A stretch of 64,000 bases of DNA from Corticium candelabrum (Eukaryota > Porifera > Homoscleromorpha > Homosclerophorida > Plakinidae), in the NCBI RefSeq assembly GCF_963422355.1, contig NC_085085.1, positions 11,689,485 to 11,753,484 on the forward strand, written 5' to 3'. Shown piece by piece: positions 22,401 through 32,679 of the stretch. Every line of letters starts with the position of its first letter. Positions within the stretch are counted from its first letter, which is position 1. The notes under the pieces were generated by a model. It did not search any database and had not been told where the DNA came from. It saw nothing but the letters and a program-made list of their open reading frames with translations. Both the position numbers and the translations under genes were made by a program.

Positions 22401-25400
22401 AGTCATGCCTTCGCATCGGGGAGCAGATCCATCAACAATACGACGTCTTACCGTTAAATTATTGGCCTCCACGACGCTGTACGGTAACAGGCTAATATTC
22501 GCACCTGTATCTACTAGGAACTCGTGGTTTCGATCATAAATTGTAGCCCCTACCAAATTGAGTCTTTGTCTAGCGGTTGTAAGATTTGAAACATGGCCTT
22601 CCTTTGCCTGTTCTACACGATTTTTGACGCAGGGCCTGGAGCTGTACCATTTCTAGCAAAGTGTTCCGGTTTTAGACAACGGTGGCAATCTTGAATGTGC
22701 GGGCAATTCGGTCAGATGTGTTCCGGATTGCTACAAATATAACAGAAACGTCTTTTAGTTTCCTCTACAATCACGACTTACGTTACATCTTCCTGATTGT
22801 CAAGACGGTTGCTGACGGCTGCTCACTAATTGGAAGATATATTTTTAGGCTTGTGAAATGACTGAATTTCGGCGGCTTTCATAAATGACTGCGTTTCCGG
22901 TTCCGAAATATGACTTACAGGTGAATGCGATCGATGAATGCGCGATTGTTTGAATTCCAGCCAACTGTAAGTGATGGACCACATCTGTAAGTTCTCGTAT
23001 CGATTTTGTCATACTGGATGAGTCTAGTTAGTTGAAACGCAAACTCTCTAGAAATGCGTCTCGCGCAAGTGTCCGGGTAAGCCAGGTCAACCAATCTATA
23101 GCTATTTCATGAACAAACGCTTCGATCAGTTCCTCACCTTCTGTCCATTTACGCTGTCTTAATTCTCTCACCGCTTGCATTTGGTTGTCTCCTCCGGACA
23201 GGAACTTCCGTTTTAACGAGGCTTTACTTGCCGAATAGGTTGTTTCTTCCTTGTCAGTCATTCGTCCATAGTTTTCAAACGCCGGTCCTTCAAGTCGCGA
23301 GGCAAGAGCCAACGCTTTTATGTTTACTTCATATCTTTTCAAATATGTCCAAAGGGAGACACGGTCAAGAAATGAAAGAAATTTACCCAAAGCATCAATC
23401 GCTTGCGAAGTGTCTTTAGCTAAGCATAACAAAAGTTTACTCCTGTCACCAAATGTAAGTTGGCGCATGTGGCAACGCCACAGCCGAGTGAACGGAATAC
23501 AAGAGTGAATGATTTATTCTACTTTTGTAAAACCCATTGTTAGCGTGCTTTACTAAGTAATATGCGCTACAATAAAAGTATCAACACACTACACTATATT
23601 ATGTTAATTAATGTTGAATTTAGTGAATGGCAATTGGAATGCCTGGAATTCGTGGTCCCCGTGTACTAGAAGCTGCAAGAGAGGATCGAAGACTAGGATA
23701 CGATTTTGCAACAACCCAAAGCCTCGATATGGAGGAAAGAGTTGTTCTGGATTTGCATATCAGACATCAGTCTGCAATTCACAAGCATGTCCGGGTATGT
23801 TAGAAAATGGCATTGAATTGCGATGTGCTACCTGTATTAATTAATTAATTAACGTAACGCTGCTCTTTCTATCACTAGTGAACGGTGAGTGGTCGTATTG
23901 GGAAACGTGGAGTGCATGTTCTCGTTCGTGTCGTCCTGGAGGGCAACGAAGTAGAAGGCGTTCTTGTTCGAACCCGAAGCCTCAACACGGAGGACGAACC
24001 TGCTCCGGATTCGATGTCGATCGTCGCGATTGCAACCGTCAAAGTTGTCCCGGTCAGTACTCACAAATATCTCGCTTACTGTTCTCGAGAAGGTCTAATT
24101 GGAGTTGTTTCTATAGTAAATGGAGGTTGGACTGAGTGGTCGACTTGGCAGTTTTGCTCTCATTCATGTGATGGTGGCCAAACATTGAGAGTGAGGAGCT
24201 GTACAAATCCAAGACCTGATTTTGGAGGGCAACGATGTCCTGGAGAGAACAGTCAGTACACAAAGTGTAACAAATTTTCATGTCCAGGTATGCAACATCA
24301 CAATTCTGACGTTATAGGAGTTTTGTGTTATAACTAGTTTTAGACCCAACTATAGTGACAGTTTAGACACATTGAAACGAAATGAAGGTCAGTGTCGAAA
24401 ATAGAGGACAATAATATGCTTTGGCCAAACGACAACCGTCGCAAGTCTGGCAATACCCTGTTATCTAGTCACATCACCTTAGTGTCTTAGCTTTCACAGC
24501 TTCTAGTCCATGGGTCCCGCAAATAAAATATACCAAATCTCGTTAGAAATAGACTAACTTCATGAAGTATCAATACTAGAAGATTATTTCGGGTAGTGCT
24601 AAAACATTTGTTAGTAATGTTACAACAAGTGTTGCTGTACAGTGGACGGCCATTGGAGTAGTTGGAGTGAGTGGACTCCATTTTGCAATCAAGACAAATG
24701 CCAAGGATCAAATCAGCAGCGGCGAAGGAAATGCGACTCCCCACCTCCTTCAAATGACGGACGAACTTGTCCCGGACATGACACAGTCACGAGACCTTGT
24801 GGTGGCCTCTTGTGTCCAGGTAAATGGATTAATTACGCGCATCCAACAGATTAATCTCTAGTCTAACAGTTTTAATCTTTTTTCTAGTGGACGGTAGTTG
24901 GGGAGAATGGCTTAGCTATACACAATGCACTAAAACTTGCGGTGGAGGTCAGAGAACGAGATACAGACGCTGCGATAATCCGAGGCCTTGGAACAATGGT
25001 CTCCACTGCGTCGGGAATGATCATCAAACAAGCAGTTGCAACACTGGGTGCTGTGCTGTTGACGGCAGCTGGAGCGTTTGGACTCTCTGGTCTTCCTGCT
25101 CAGCGTCGTGTAGTTATGGAACAAGCACTAGAGAGAGAGAATGCAACAGTCCGTCACCAAGCTGTGGTGGTAGTTCGTGCAGCGGATCTTTAAGATTGAC
25201 AAAATCGTGCTACGCTGGTTGTTGCCCTTGTAAGTGTATATAACTGTTTCACCAGTTTGCAATCTAATTCGACGCTTTAAAATTTGCTGTTCGCTGTGAA
25301 TTTGATATTTGTCAAAACAGTACGAGGTGGTTGGGGAAGTTGGTCGTCCTGGTCTTCATGCTCAGCGTGGTGCGGTTATGGAACACGCTCTAATGAGAGA

Positions 25401-26742
25401 GAATGCAACAGTCCGTCACCGAGCTGTGGTGGTAGTTCGTGCAGCGGATCTTCAAGATCGACAAAATCGTGCTACGCTGGTTGTTGTCCTGGTAAGTTTG
25501 ACTGCTTAACTAGTTTGTGCAACTGTATAGTCGTGTTGATTTCTGCTCTGACCTTCTGTTGAAACAGTACGAGGTGGTTGGAGCAGCTGGTATTCGTGGT
25601 CGTCGTGCTCAACGTCGTGTAGTTATGGAAGTCGCACTAGACGAAGATCATGCAGCAGTCCGTCACCGAGGTGTGGCGGCAGTTCGTGCAGTGGATCTTC
25701 AGTAATCACAGGATCTTGCTACGCTGGCTGTTGTCCTGGTAAGTGCGCCTGCTCAATTAACTAGTTAATTTGCGCGTCATTTCTTGTCATTCGTTGCAAC
25801 TTTTGTCAAATCAGTGCGAGGTGGTTGGGGAGGTTGGTCGTCGTGGTCTTCGTGCTCGGCGTCGTGCAGTTCCGGAAGACGCACTAGACTAAGATATTGC
25901 AATAATCCGTCAGCGAGCTGTGGCGGCAGTTCGTGCAGTGGAATTTCAAGATCTACAAAATCTTGTTACCTTCGCTGTTGTCCTGGTAAGTGTATACCCG
26001 CTCAGCCCATACAATCTAAAGTCGTGTTGTTTCTTGCCAACTCGTTGATCTTGTGTCGAATCAGTGAGAGGTGGTTGGGGAAGTTGGTCTTCATGGTCTT
26101 CGTGTTCAGCGCGATGTGGTTATGGACAACTCACTAGACAAAGATATTGTAACAATCCGTCAGCGAGCTGTGGCGGCAGTTCGTGCAGTGGAGTTTCAAG
26201 ATCTACAAAATCTTGTTACCTTCGCTGTTGTCCTGGTAAGTGTATCTGCTGTCTAACTGGTTATATTTGTCCTTGCCACTCATTAACCTTTGTCGAAACA
26301 GTTCACGGCGGATGGTCTGGTTGGTCGTCGTGGTCGACTTGCAGAGCTACGTGCGGTAAAAGTACGCGAATCAGGAGGCGCACATGCACTAATCCTTCTC
26401 CTTCGTGTGGTGGAAGCTGCAGCGGATTATCCTATTCGACTAAGTATTGCTGCAACAGTAAGTGTTTGCGTATCAAGTCTACAAGAATGGCTTATTTTAT
26501 CTTATTAATTGATTATCTCTAGGGCAATGCTTCAAGTACATCAAGGCCAGCAGACAAGTTTCTTATAGTAGCTCCTATACTGTTTCGTGTGGATTCTGGT
26601 ATTGGAGCACCTGCTACAGATATAGGTAAGACCTGCTACTATAAAGTTGTGACTATATTTAATATGCACATATTTCAAATTACGTAGGACGAGGTATACA
26701 ACCAGATACTATTCAGTAACCGTCGTTTCGGTTTCTTGCTAA
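8548..26742 (+). CDS. type 2 gene, unit 1: hemicentin-like VWA - 7 Ig - 14 TSR - EMI-like protein
   Basis: The predicted 1872-aa secreted protein comes from 25 coding exons: 8548-8773, 8972-9727, 9805-10014, 12722-12988, 13051-13317, 13490-13762, 13820-14098, 14163-14444, 14513-14773, 14840-15109, 15163-15312, 15378-15545, 15601-15777, 23624-23794, 23879-24052, 24117-24287, 24643-24819, 24888-25229, 25321-25491, 25568-25738, 25815-25985, 26065-26235, 26302-26457, 26523-26625, 26688-26742. All introns are phase 1 except the last (phase 2), and the total is divisible by three. Signal peptide, VWA, linker, Ig and TSR order is that of hemicentins, which organise basement membrane and cell junctions. 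Hemicentin's nidogen G2F and EGF domains are absent; an EMI-like tail replaces them. Intron 13 (7.8 kb) is full of dead transposons. Matrix or recognition function is inferred. Confidence 0.87.
9805..10014 (+). CDS. type 2 unit 1, exon 3: hemicentin-like linker domain
   Basis: A 70-codon phase-1 exon reads [20 protein letters not shown] with CKDC and ends PVDLG. It sits between the VWA part and the first Ig, matching the segment of hemicentin between the VWA and Ig arrays. The copy at 61904-62125 is four codons longer near its end. A 2.7-kb intron with an inverted-repeat element follows. Confidence 0.65.
10556..11603. mobile_element. inverted-repeat (foldback-like) element in intron 3
   Basis: About 130 bp at 10556-10690 is an imperfect inverted copy of about 11450-11603. 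The best arm contains TCGAGAAGTTCAACGGTACC on the + strand near 10620 and its complement near 11505-11525. The spacer of roughly 0.8 kb has no recognisable coding capacity. Superfamily unknown. Confidence 0.55.
12722..15109 (+). CDS. type 2 unit 1, exons 4-10: seven Ig domains
   Basis: Seven consecutive exons (267, 267, 273, 279, 282, 261 and 270 bp) each encode one I-set-like Ig domain, all with phase-1 borders. Landmarks: the first Cys (LICAT, LPCHV, LDCQP, IDCTA, LACPI, LDCTV, IPCVA), the core Trp (YSW, IQW, VTWW, YGW, FIWL, VTW, VEW) and the D-x-G-x-Y-x-C motif (EGDYRC, SGMYLC, RGLYSC, EGNYTC, EGSYIC, AGGYEC, VGDYTC). The third has the least typical second-Cys motif. Homologs of the first three are present at 63003-64000. 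Confidence 0.92.
15163..15777 (+). CDS. type 2 unit 1, exons 11-13: first three TSRs
   Basis: Exon 11 (15163-15312) encodes a short TSR opening with [19 protein letters not shown] and ending CPG. Exons 12 and 13 have the standard VDGQWSDW and [11 protein letters not shown] openings. They follow the Ig array directly, as TSRs do in hemicentin. Exon 13 ends CSG and is followed by the 7.8-kb transposon-filled intron. Confidence 0.88.
16093..16181. repeat. (TG)n microsatellite
   Basis: An uninterrupted TG run of about 88 bp in intron 13 of the type 2 gene, flanked by TATACA tracts. Open frames across it are artefacts. Confidence 0.97.
16987..19310 (+). pseudogene. decayed coding region of an unclassified transposon-like family
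   Basis: Successive open frames read like one broken protein: a Cys motif [14 protein letters not shown] (17350-17390), then [71 protein letters not shown] and [16 protein letters not shown] segments. Near 19020 come [14 protein letters not shown] and [10 protein letters not shown]. From memory, this series matches a large repetitive family annotated only as uncharacterised proteins in cnidarian and other marine invertebrate genomes. Many frameshifts and stops make it dead. It lies inside intron 13 of the type 2 gene, same strand. The transposase class cannot be named from sequence alone. Confidence 0.55.
19377..19469. repeat. (TATG)n/(TA)n microsatellite
   Basis: A short TATG run passes into a long pure TA run, still inside the type 2 intron 13. 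Confidence 0.95.
19470..20814. other. non-coding intron sequence, possible retrotransposon flank
   Basis: No gene seen. About 80 bp near 19547-19625 resembles 20130-20210 (shared GTTATAGA and GTGTTGCAATT landmarks), a diverged direct repeat. It lies just downstream of the gypsy remnant in that element's orientation, so it could be LTR or 3' sequence; this is inference. Confidence 0.35.
20815..23468 (-). mobile_element. Ty3/gypsy-like retrotransposon remnant (gag-protease-RT-RNase H)
   Basis: On the minus strand, in order: a retrotransposon gag-like frame (23468-23028, with [17 protein letters not shown] and [20 protein letters not shown]); zinc-knuckle-like Cys/His sequence near 22740-22640; an aspartic protease frame with [13 protein letters not shown] (22556-22287); an RT core with VYMDDL near 21240; and the RT/RNase H junction with [20 protein letters not shown] (about 20890-20815). 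Numerous stops and frame changes mean it is inactive. It is antisense to the host type 2 gene, within its intron 13. No clear LTR pair was located by eye. Confidence 0.8.
23624..26457 (+). CDS. type 2 unit 1, exons 14-23: eleven more TSRs with recent exon amplification
   Basis: Ten exons encode eleven TSRs. Exon 18 (24888-25229) fuses two repeats without an intron (junction [11 protein letters not shown]). Exons 19-22 and the second half of exon 18 are near-copies of each other: [15 protein letters not shown], a [19 protein letters not shown] middle, and a STKSCY..CCPG end. All four stand-alone copies are exactly 171 bp. Their introns and flanks also look related, pointing to recent tandem exon duplication. 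Exon 23 (26302-26457) is shorter, 156 bp, and ends CCNS. Confidence 0.88.
26523..26742 (+). CDS. type 2 unit 1, exons 24-25: C-terminal EMI-like module
   Basis: The exons encode [19 protein letters not shown], then [16 protein letters not shown], and after a phase-2 intron [17 protein letters not shown] with stop TAA at 26740-26742. The CGFW, CxRYR and TRYxTRY features parallel the tail of the type 1 proteins, including the AG|G split codon at the intron. This supports common descent of the two gene types' 3' ends. The second exon (55 bp) is too short for routine open-frame calling. No clear AATAAA is seen just downstream. Confidence 0.6.
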
Positions 26743-27790
26743 CAGTCACGCAGCTGAATGACTGCTGACTTGGCTCGTGCATCACTGTGAGCACAAAATA
26801 CAAACAATTTATTGCAGTCTCTTCAATAATTGCATTTGTCGCGCTGCTGTGAATTGAAAGTGAAGTAGTTGTTCTGTTGAAGAAGAAAAACTACACTCGA
26901 TAAAGCCAGTTCATATGGTGTAATTCGCGATAAAGACTCTTGACTATTACACGTATATGCAATTTAGTAGGTGAACTATGTTTGCACACTCATTATTTGA
27001 CACAAGTAATGTCAAGAGTGTGTTGATGCTAACAAATCTATTTGTTTACCTGCTAAATTGCAAACATGATTAGAAATTAAAATTTTAGACCTAAACGTAT
27101 AAAGTGAGCAGATTAATCCTGTACAGCTCAGTTGTGTTTGTAGCTCTGTTCGTGCAGAGCATCGGTCACCGCGCGTACGAATACAATTTTCCTGCTGACG
27201 AACAAAAAACGGACACTAATGCATCTTGCGCAAGGTCCTGATAAAACTGACCTGCACTGTTGTGGTATAGTATTTTATTAGACAGAAGACTCGTCAAATG
27301 GAACCGTTTCTAAATATAATGAAATGTGCCTCACTATATCGAATTCCGGATGCCTATTTTCTCCGGATATGATGACTAGCGAAACGTGGCGAATGTTTTT
27401 TTTTGTTTTGTTTCAAGTGCTAATAGGCACAGCTCTCGAATGTTCCATTGTGCTCAAATGGACTGTTGTTGATGTCGCGGAGTATGTACAGATGACAGTC
27501 TGGAACCAGCTCGATGTCGACCGCCTGACGATCTGAAAGAACTTACTGCCTCCATGCGTAGCGCAGGCGATGAATTGTTTACCGTCTGAAAGTGTCAGCT
27601 TGTCTGTTTTACTAAGCGCTCGTATAACTTTAGTGTGTCAGGAAAAGCACATGCTTTTGCACTAGACAGACTAGAAGCGTGACGCAATCCGAACAGATCA
27701 GCATAGTCACCATCCATTCAACCGACGAACCACATACATAGCTACGCAGAGTGAAAGCGGTTGAGCTGTTTAGTTTAGGGAGTCTTCTAT
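26743..27790. other. 3' flank of type 2 gene, no further gene
   Basis: Probable 3'UTR and intergenic DNA. An open frame at 27324-27536 matches nothing I recognise. From about 27455 the sequence resembles 45785 onward (repeat R). Confidence 0.5.
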
Positions 27791-28234
27791 ATACCGATAG
27801 TATGCATAGTATGCAGTATCGGTATTGGCGCCGATACCGCGTATTTGAGCGGTACAGCAGTATCGGTATCGGATTTCGGTAACTCGCGTAGGTCTATATC
27901 CCCTCAAAAGTTAATTAAAAATGACATGGTTCTAGACTGCGAACACGGTTGTCATGCATGACTTGTGTCCGTAGCATCTGGTTCCAGTGCGATCTCAAAA
28001 CTTTAAAATAGACAGCAGTATGGCGTCGTATAAATAATAGAATATAGTCCAAAATCGTTGCGGGAGGCGGTACAAGCCTAATAACGTATACACATTATCT
28101 AAGCATCTGCAAACAAGTACCCGGACAAATTGAGGCTGTTGGAGGATTCCTGAAAGAATGTAGACAACACAGGTAGCATTCAACGATACCACCACAAAGA
28201 ATTGAAATGTCGGTGTTGGTATCGATATCGGTAT
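27791..28234. mobile_element. MITE-like element with ATACCGATA ends
   Basis: The ends are ATACCGATA (27791) and TATCGGTAT (28226-28234). Several internal copies of the motif include the near palindrome around GGCGCCGATACC. The matching copy lies within 46131-46618. Superfamily unknown. Confidence 0.45.
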
Positions 28235-28238
28235 TATT

Positions 28239-28823
28239 TAGTGGCGTAGATGAGGGGGCCTGCTGGGGGCACGTGCCCCCAAAATTTGGCTAATTTTTAA
28301 ATTTTGATCCAATGGTTTGCAAATTGCAACCAATGCTTTCAAATTCTAGGATTAGCTAGTCATTAGTGATTGTTAATGCGCGTGACAATGATGATAATGA
28401 AAATAATATTAATTAAATTGCTTCTGGTTTCCGTAAAGTAAATTGCCTAACCCCGTTGTCACGTGCCATCGATCAATATCATCGATATACATGTACCATC
28501 TCTTGACAGTGAAGAAGGCTTTCGTAGACCTGCACAAAGTCTTACAAATTGTGTTCACATTAGATGTCTCTACCGCGTCATATACGTTCGTTTTCATGTT
28601 TGGAAAGACTGAAGACCTACCCTAGGGCTGGAATGGGACAAGACAGATCAACTAGCCTAGCGCTTCTTGCCATACAAAGGGATATGCGCTGTAGAGAGGT
28701 GGACAAAAAACAGTAGAATTAAGCTCAACAAGCGAAAAGGTAAACGGTTAAATTAAGAGTAGCAATACAGATTTGAGAAAATATTTTAGTGTGCCCACAA
28801 ATCTTGAACTGGCTACGCCGCTG
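28239..28823. mobile_element. hAT-like non-autonomous element, unit 1 copy
   Basis: Left end TAGTGGCGTAG followed by a G-rich tract and GGGGGCACGTGCCCCC; right end CTACGCCGCTG. These CAGTGGCGTAG-type ends are typical of hAT non-autonomous elements. No 8-bp target duplication is preserved. Its sister copy (46619-47566) carries a nested Harbinger MITE that is absent here. Confidence 0.65.
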
Positions 28824-29044
28824 CGGGATAGTGGCATTGCAGTGGGGGATACAGCTGTAACATTTAGTGTGCTCCGCAGGCATACTCTATAGGACTGATT
28901 GTATTGTGATATATGATTACTACTTATACAATTCTATAATCTAATTATATCCTATTACATCCCTTTTACTTTTTATGCTTCTATACTCTATCGCAACTCG
29001 ATCTACGTTACTGCTAAAACAAAACAGAACATAACAGTTTCCTT

Positions 29045-30396
29045 TTACTTCAAAACATAGTCTTTTAGATAGACTGGATTGTTGACTGTTCTGCCACTTC
29101 TGGTAGTAACTGTCTTCTGAGGTATTGGTTTTCTTGAAAGGGTTGGTGTTTTTTGAGTCTTTGCTGGTGGTTTTGTTTGCTTTTTGGGTAGTTCTGGCTC
29201 AGTAATACTATCTCCACTTGGCTGTTTGCAAAACGTCTCTTTTGATTTTCTGAAATGAACTCCATTTCTTTTGTAGGTTCTTCCATTGGCTGCATCAACG
29301 TTGTAAGATCGGTTGGGTAGCTGTTTAGTCACTCTAGCTTGCTGCCATTCTTGAGACCTTCCAAACGGTTGAATTCTTACATTTTGGTGTTCTTTTAATT
29401 CAGGTACAGGTCTCTAGCTGTTGTATCATAGTATTTCTTTTGCCGTTCTTTGGATTGTCTGAGATCTTCGTGTTCTTGAGTGACTTTGGACCTCAATAAT
29501 GATGTTGCTGTAGGCAGCAATGCGAATCATTAGCCTTTGGGCTGGACTAGTGGTCATTCCTTGTGTAGGGGTATTTCGATAATCTAAGATCGCCAGCCAT
29601 GTCTGCATTTGCTTGATAAGCTTTCTTCATGAGGTTTTTGCTGTTTTGATGTTGTTTTCGACTTTGCCATTCGACTGTGGATACCCTGGACTGCTGGTCT
29701 TGTGTGTAAAGTCCCATTTTCTTGTAAACGTTCGAAAGTAACTAGAAGAGAATTGAGGACCATTGTCTGACATCAGTATGTCTGGTATTCCGTATCGAGC
29801 AAAGTGTGCTTTCAGCTTTTTTACAACTTCTTCTGACGTAGTAGTTAGAAATCTGTCTGTCTCCCAATAGCTGCTATAGTAATCCGTTGTGAGTAGATAT
29901 TCACGTCCTTAGAATGTAAATAAATCTACTCTAACTTTGGCTCATTGCCTGTCTGAAATCACACGAGTTTGTAACTGTTCTTTTGTTTGCCTAGATTCAT
30001 AGGTCCGGCATATGTAACATCTGCTGACATGGTTTTCACTTCGGCTGTTATACCTGGCCAGTATAATGACTCCCTGGCTCTTCTCAGGCACCCATTCACT
30101 CCAATGTGTGATGTGTGAATCCGCTGTAGCATATCCGGGCGGCAACTTCTTGGTACCACAACTCTGTTTCCTCTGAGAATGATGTTATCCTGTATGACTA
30201 GTTCATCTCTCACATTGAAAAATTCAGCAATGGATCCTGGTAGTGTCTGTTTGATGTCAGGCCATTCTTGTAAGATTGTCCGTTTCAGTTGCTGCATGTC
30301 CGTGTCCCTCTTTGTCGCATTTCTGATACCAGCCAGTCTCTCTTGTGATACCTGCACATCCTGTAGCATATCTATTTGTTCATACTCTTTCGCCAA
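29045..30396 (-). mobile_element. Ty3/gypsy integrase remnant
   Basis: On the minus strand: an H2C2-like segment (HTSHIGVNGCLRRARESLYW, 30396-29959) whose distal CxxC is mutated to VTYA; an integrase core near 29800-29640 with DILMSDNGPQFSSSYF and PGYPQSNGKVENNIK; LDYRNTPTQGMTTSPAQRLM (29608-29426); and a C-terminal TRSGRTVNNPVYLKDYV tail (29332-29045). Frame breaks show it is dead. No RT is attached, so it is a separate truncated copy from the one at 20815-23468. Confidence 0.85.
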
Positions 30397-32490
30397 GTCA
30401 TCGGAAAGTAGTTGACAATAGAAGCAGGAGCAGTATAGTTGATTATACTATTTTAGAATGACTTTATTACAGATTTCGAACCAATTTCCAGAATTCATCT
30501 CCCCTTTCATTGTTCTGTTGTTCTATCAAACGTATAATGTAGGCAGGGTACAAACGTAACGGTAATCCTATTCACTTCCGGTCTCGAAAGCATCATCTAG
30601 AACACTGTAGAACGGTAAGTTCTGAACATTCATCTGATAGAGAGGAAATCTTTTAAGGCTCAGATCAAGACACCTGCTAATTAATTTACGGCTCTCCTTC
30701 ACGTTTACTCGTAGCACGCTCTTTTTCATTAATTGCGCCCTCCCCTCCACCTCACTTGCAAAAAGCAGTCTGGCACCAAGGCTAGTTTCCTCGGGATTGT
30801 AGTATTTATTGAAGAGCCGGACTGATTTGATAAAAGGGCAGTATCTTGCATGTCAAACACAGGCTGTACCCTCTTCTAGCGACAGCAGTCCTGTGCACTA
30901 ACAAATTATAACAGTTCAGACACCTCACGTGCTTCAATACGGTATCAATGTCATGCATCGCTCCTGTAAAAGAAACTTTTTCCCACAGTGTCAGCATCGC
31001 CTGAACGGATTCTAGTACACTGTACATCATGCAAATGCAAACGGAGACTGGCCAGTTCAGCCAAAGTCACTGACAGTATTGCCTACGAGTTATTATGCTG
31101 CGTGGCATTGTATGCTATTCATAGATGAATTGGATTTCCTGTGAACAGTGCTAGCAGGCTTGCCAATACAATTGCACCATCATAGACTTAAAATTGCAGC
31201 GGATGCCTTGATACTGGATCGAGTTACAGCTATTTCTTTCTTTGACGCCAAGACAAAGTGGCATATTTTGGATATTATGTAACTTGCATTGCTCAAAAGA
31301 ACATGTGCGGTCAAAAATTTAAGTCCGTGAAGATCAGACAGTCTTGATCCAGTGACAACTGAAGACTGTCATGTTACGTAATTGAGCGTCCCTTCAAATC
31401 ATAACAAAAATTGGACTGTTTCATATTTGACCACCTTTAAGCAATACGTTATAATGGAAACAATAATATTGTCAATCAGTGTCCTCACAAGGCTTATTTT
31501 GAAAAGCAGGGTGCCCTTCGTTCCAATTTGAGTACCCGACTCTACCGAATACGCTGAACAACTCTTTACAAGATGATTAACCTGAGCATTATATACTCTC
31601 AGTTGTTCACTCACTGACAGCCCAAATCATACAAACTTGCCACTACATCGAAAGCAAACACTAAATCTCCACGCTGCAGCAGCGACGCCTGAGCAGGCGT
31701 GGTTTTCTTAGTTGGGGTGTGAACATTAAAAATTATTGGCGAGTACAACGTTGTCCACTAGTCATCGGTTTAGTTTTGTTACCATATCTCAATATAGTTA
31801 TTGACCAAATTGGGAAACACTTAAAACATGCACTGACAACTGCCAGACAACATTGGCATTGCCTGTTTAACCGTAATCTAGTTCATTGTTACCGATACTA
31901 ATAAATCAACATCTGTGCTCTTCAAAACGTGTTCCTAGACTGCAGACATAACCTATACAAAGTAACGCACGTGATAGCACCTGTGAAGCCCCTTCCTCTA
32001 AACCACCATTGTGTTTATATCGACAGCAATACATTATTCAAAAAGGAGACTGACGCTTTGTGACACAGGGAAGCGGGGTTGTCTGCATTTACCACTGATA
32101 TCCTTGTTAGAGCTTCCCTAATAGCCAGACAATGTTTCAACTCAGATGAAGTGATTACTGACAGCGTCAGAAGTAGTCAAAGTTTCTATTACCAGAACAA
32201 CTCAGGACAATATATAAACCAAGTAATAAATTTTGATTATCTAAAAATAATATCAGTTAACAATTTTGACACTAAAACAAATCATTTTGAGCCAATATAT
32301 ATTATAAATAACAGTTGTTCATTAAAAGTAACTGCAAACCAATAAAAATCTTGTATATGCACGTACATATTAATTACAGTAGTGCAAGTATGAAGCTACT
32401 ACAAACAATAACATAATACATGCTTGTCTTGTACATAGCCTTGCCATAATAAATGATACTACATTTCCAAAAATTCAAAACAATAGTGTT
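30397..32490. other. intergenic, nothing recognised
   Basis: AT-rich sequence with only short open frames on both strands. I see no domain, splice-supported exon or repeat end. Confidence 0.5.
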
Positions 32491-32491
32491 C

Positions 32492-32679
32492 CAGGGTCGG
32501 TGGAGCACGCTGGGCCAGGTGGGAAAAATGAGACTTCCACCAACTGGCTTTGGCGAGAACTTCCGGAAATATTGGTTCAAATGGTTAAATAAATTAGCAA
32601 TTTTGTACTTTCATTGTGAGTGGGGCTTGGTCACGCAAGACCTGGCCCGCCCAACATCTGGAGAGCACCGCTGGTCCTG
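32492..32679. mobile_element. hAT-like MITE (188 bp)
   Basis: Left end CAGGGTCGGTGGAGCACGC with GGGCCAGGT nearby; right end ACCTGGCCC...GAGCACCGCTGGTCCTG, an imperfect inverted complement. The left end resembles that of the hAT remnant at 54366 (CAGGGCCGGCGGAGCC), suggesting mobilisation by that family. No clear target duplication. Confidence 0.55.

Larger units (their letters stand above)
27455..28870 (+). repeat. repeat R, unit 1 copy
   Basis: Collinear with 45785-47600, for example CTTACTGCCTCCATGCGTAG at 27543 and 45883. It is non-coding and includes two adjacent MITE-like elements. In unit 1 it lies after the type 2 gene; in unit 2 it lies directly after the type 1 gene. That placement is the key evidence that unit 2 lost a type 2 gene. 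Confidence 0.85.

Noticed and set aside
24888..26235. Regularly spaced ~170-bp repeats as a CRISPR-like or satellite array
   Set aside because: The repeats are coding TSR exons with splice sites, and the spacers are introns.
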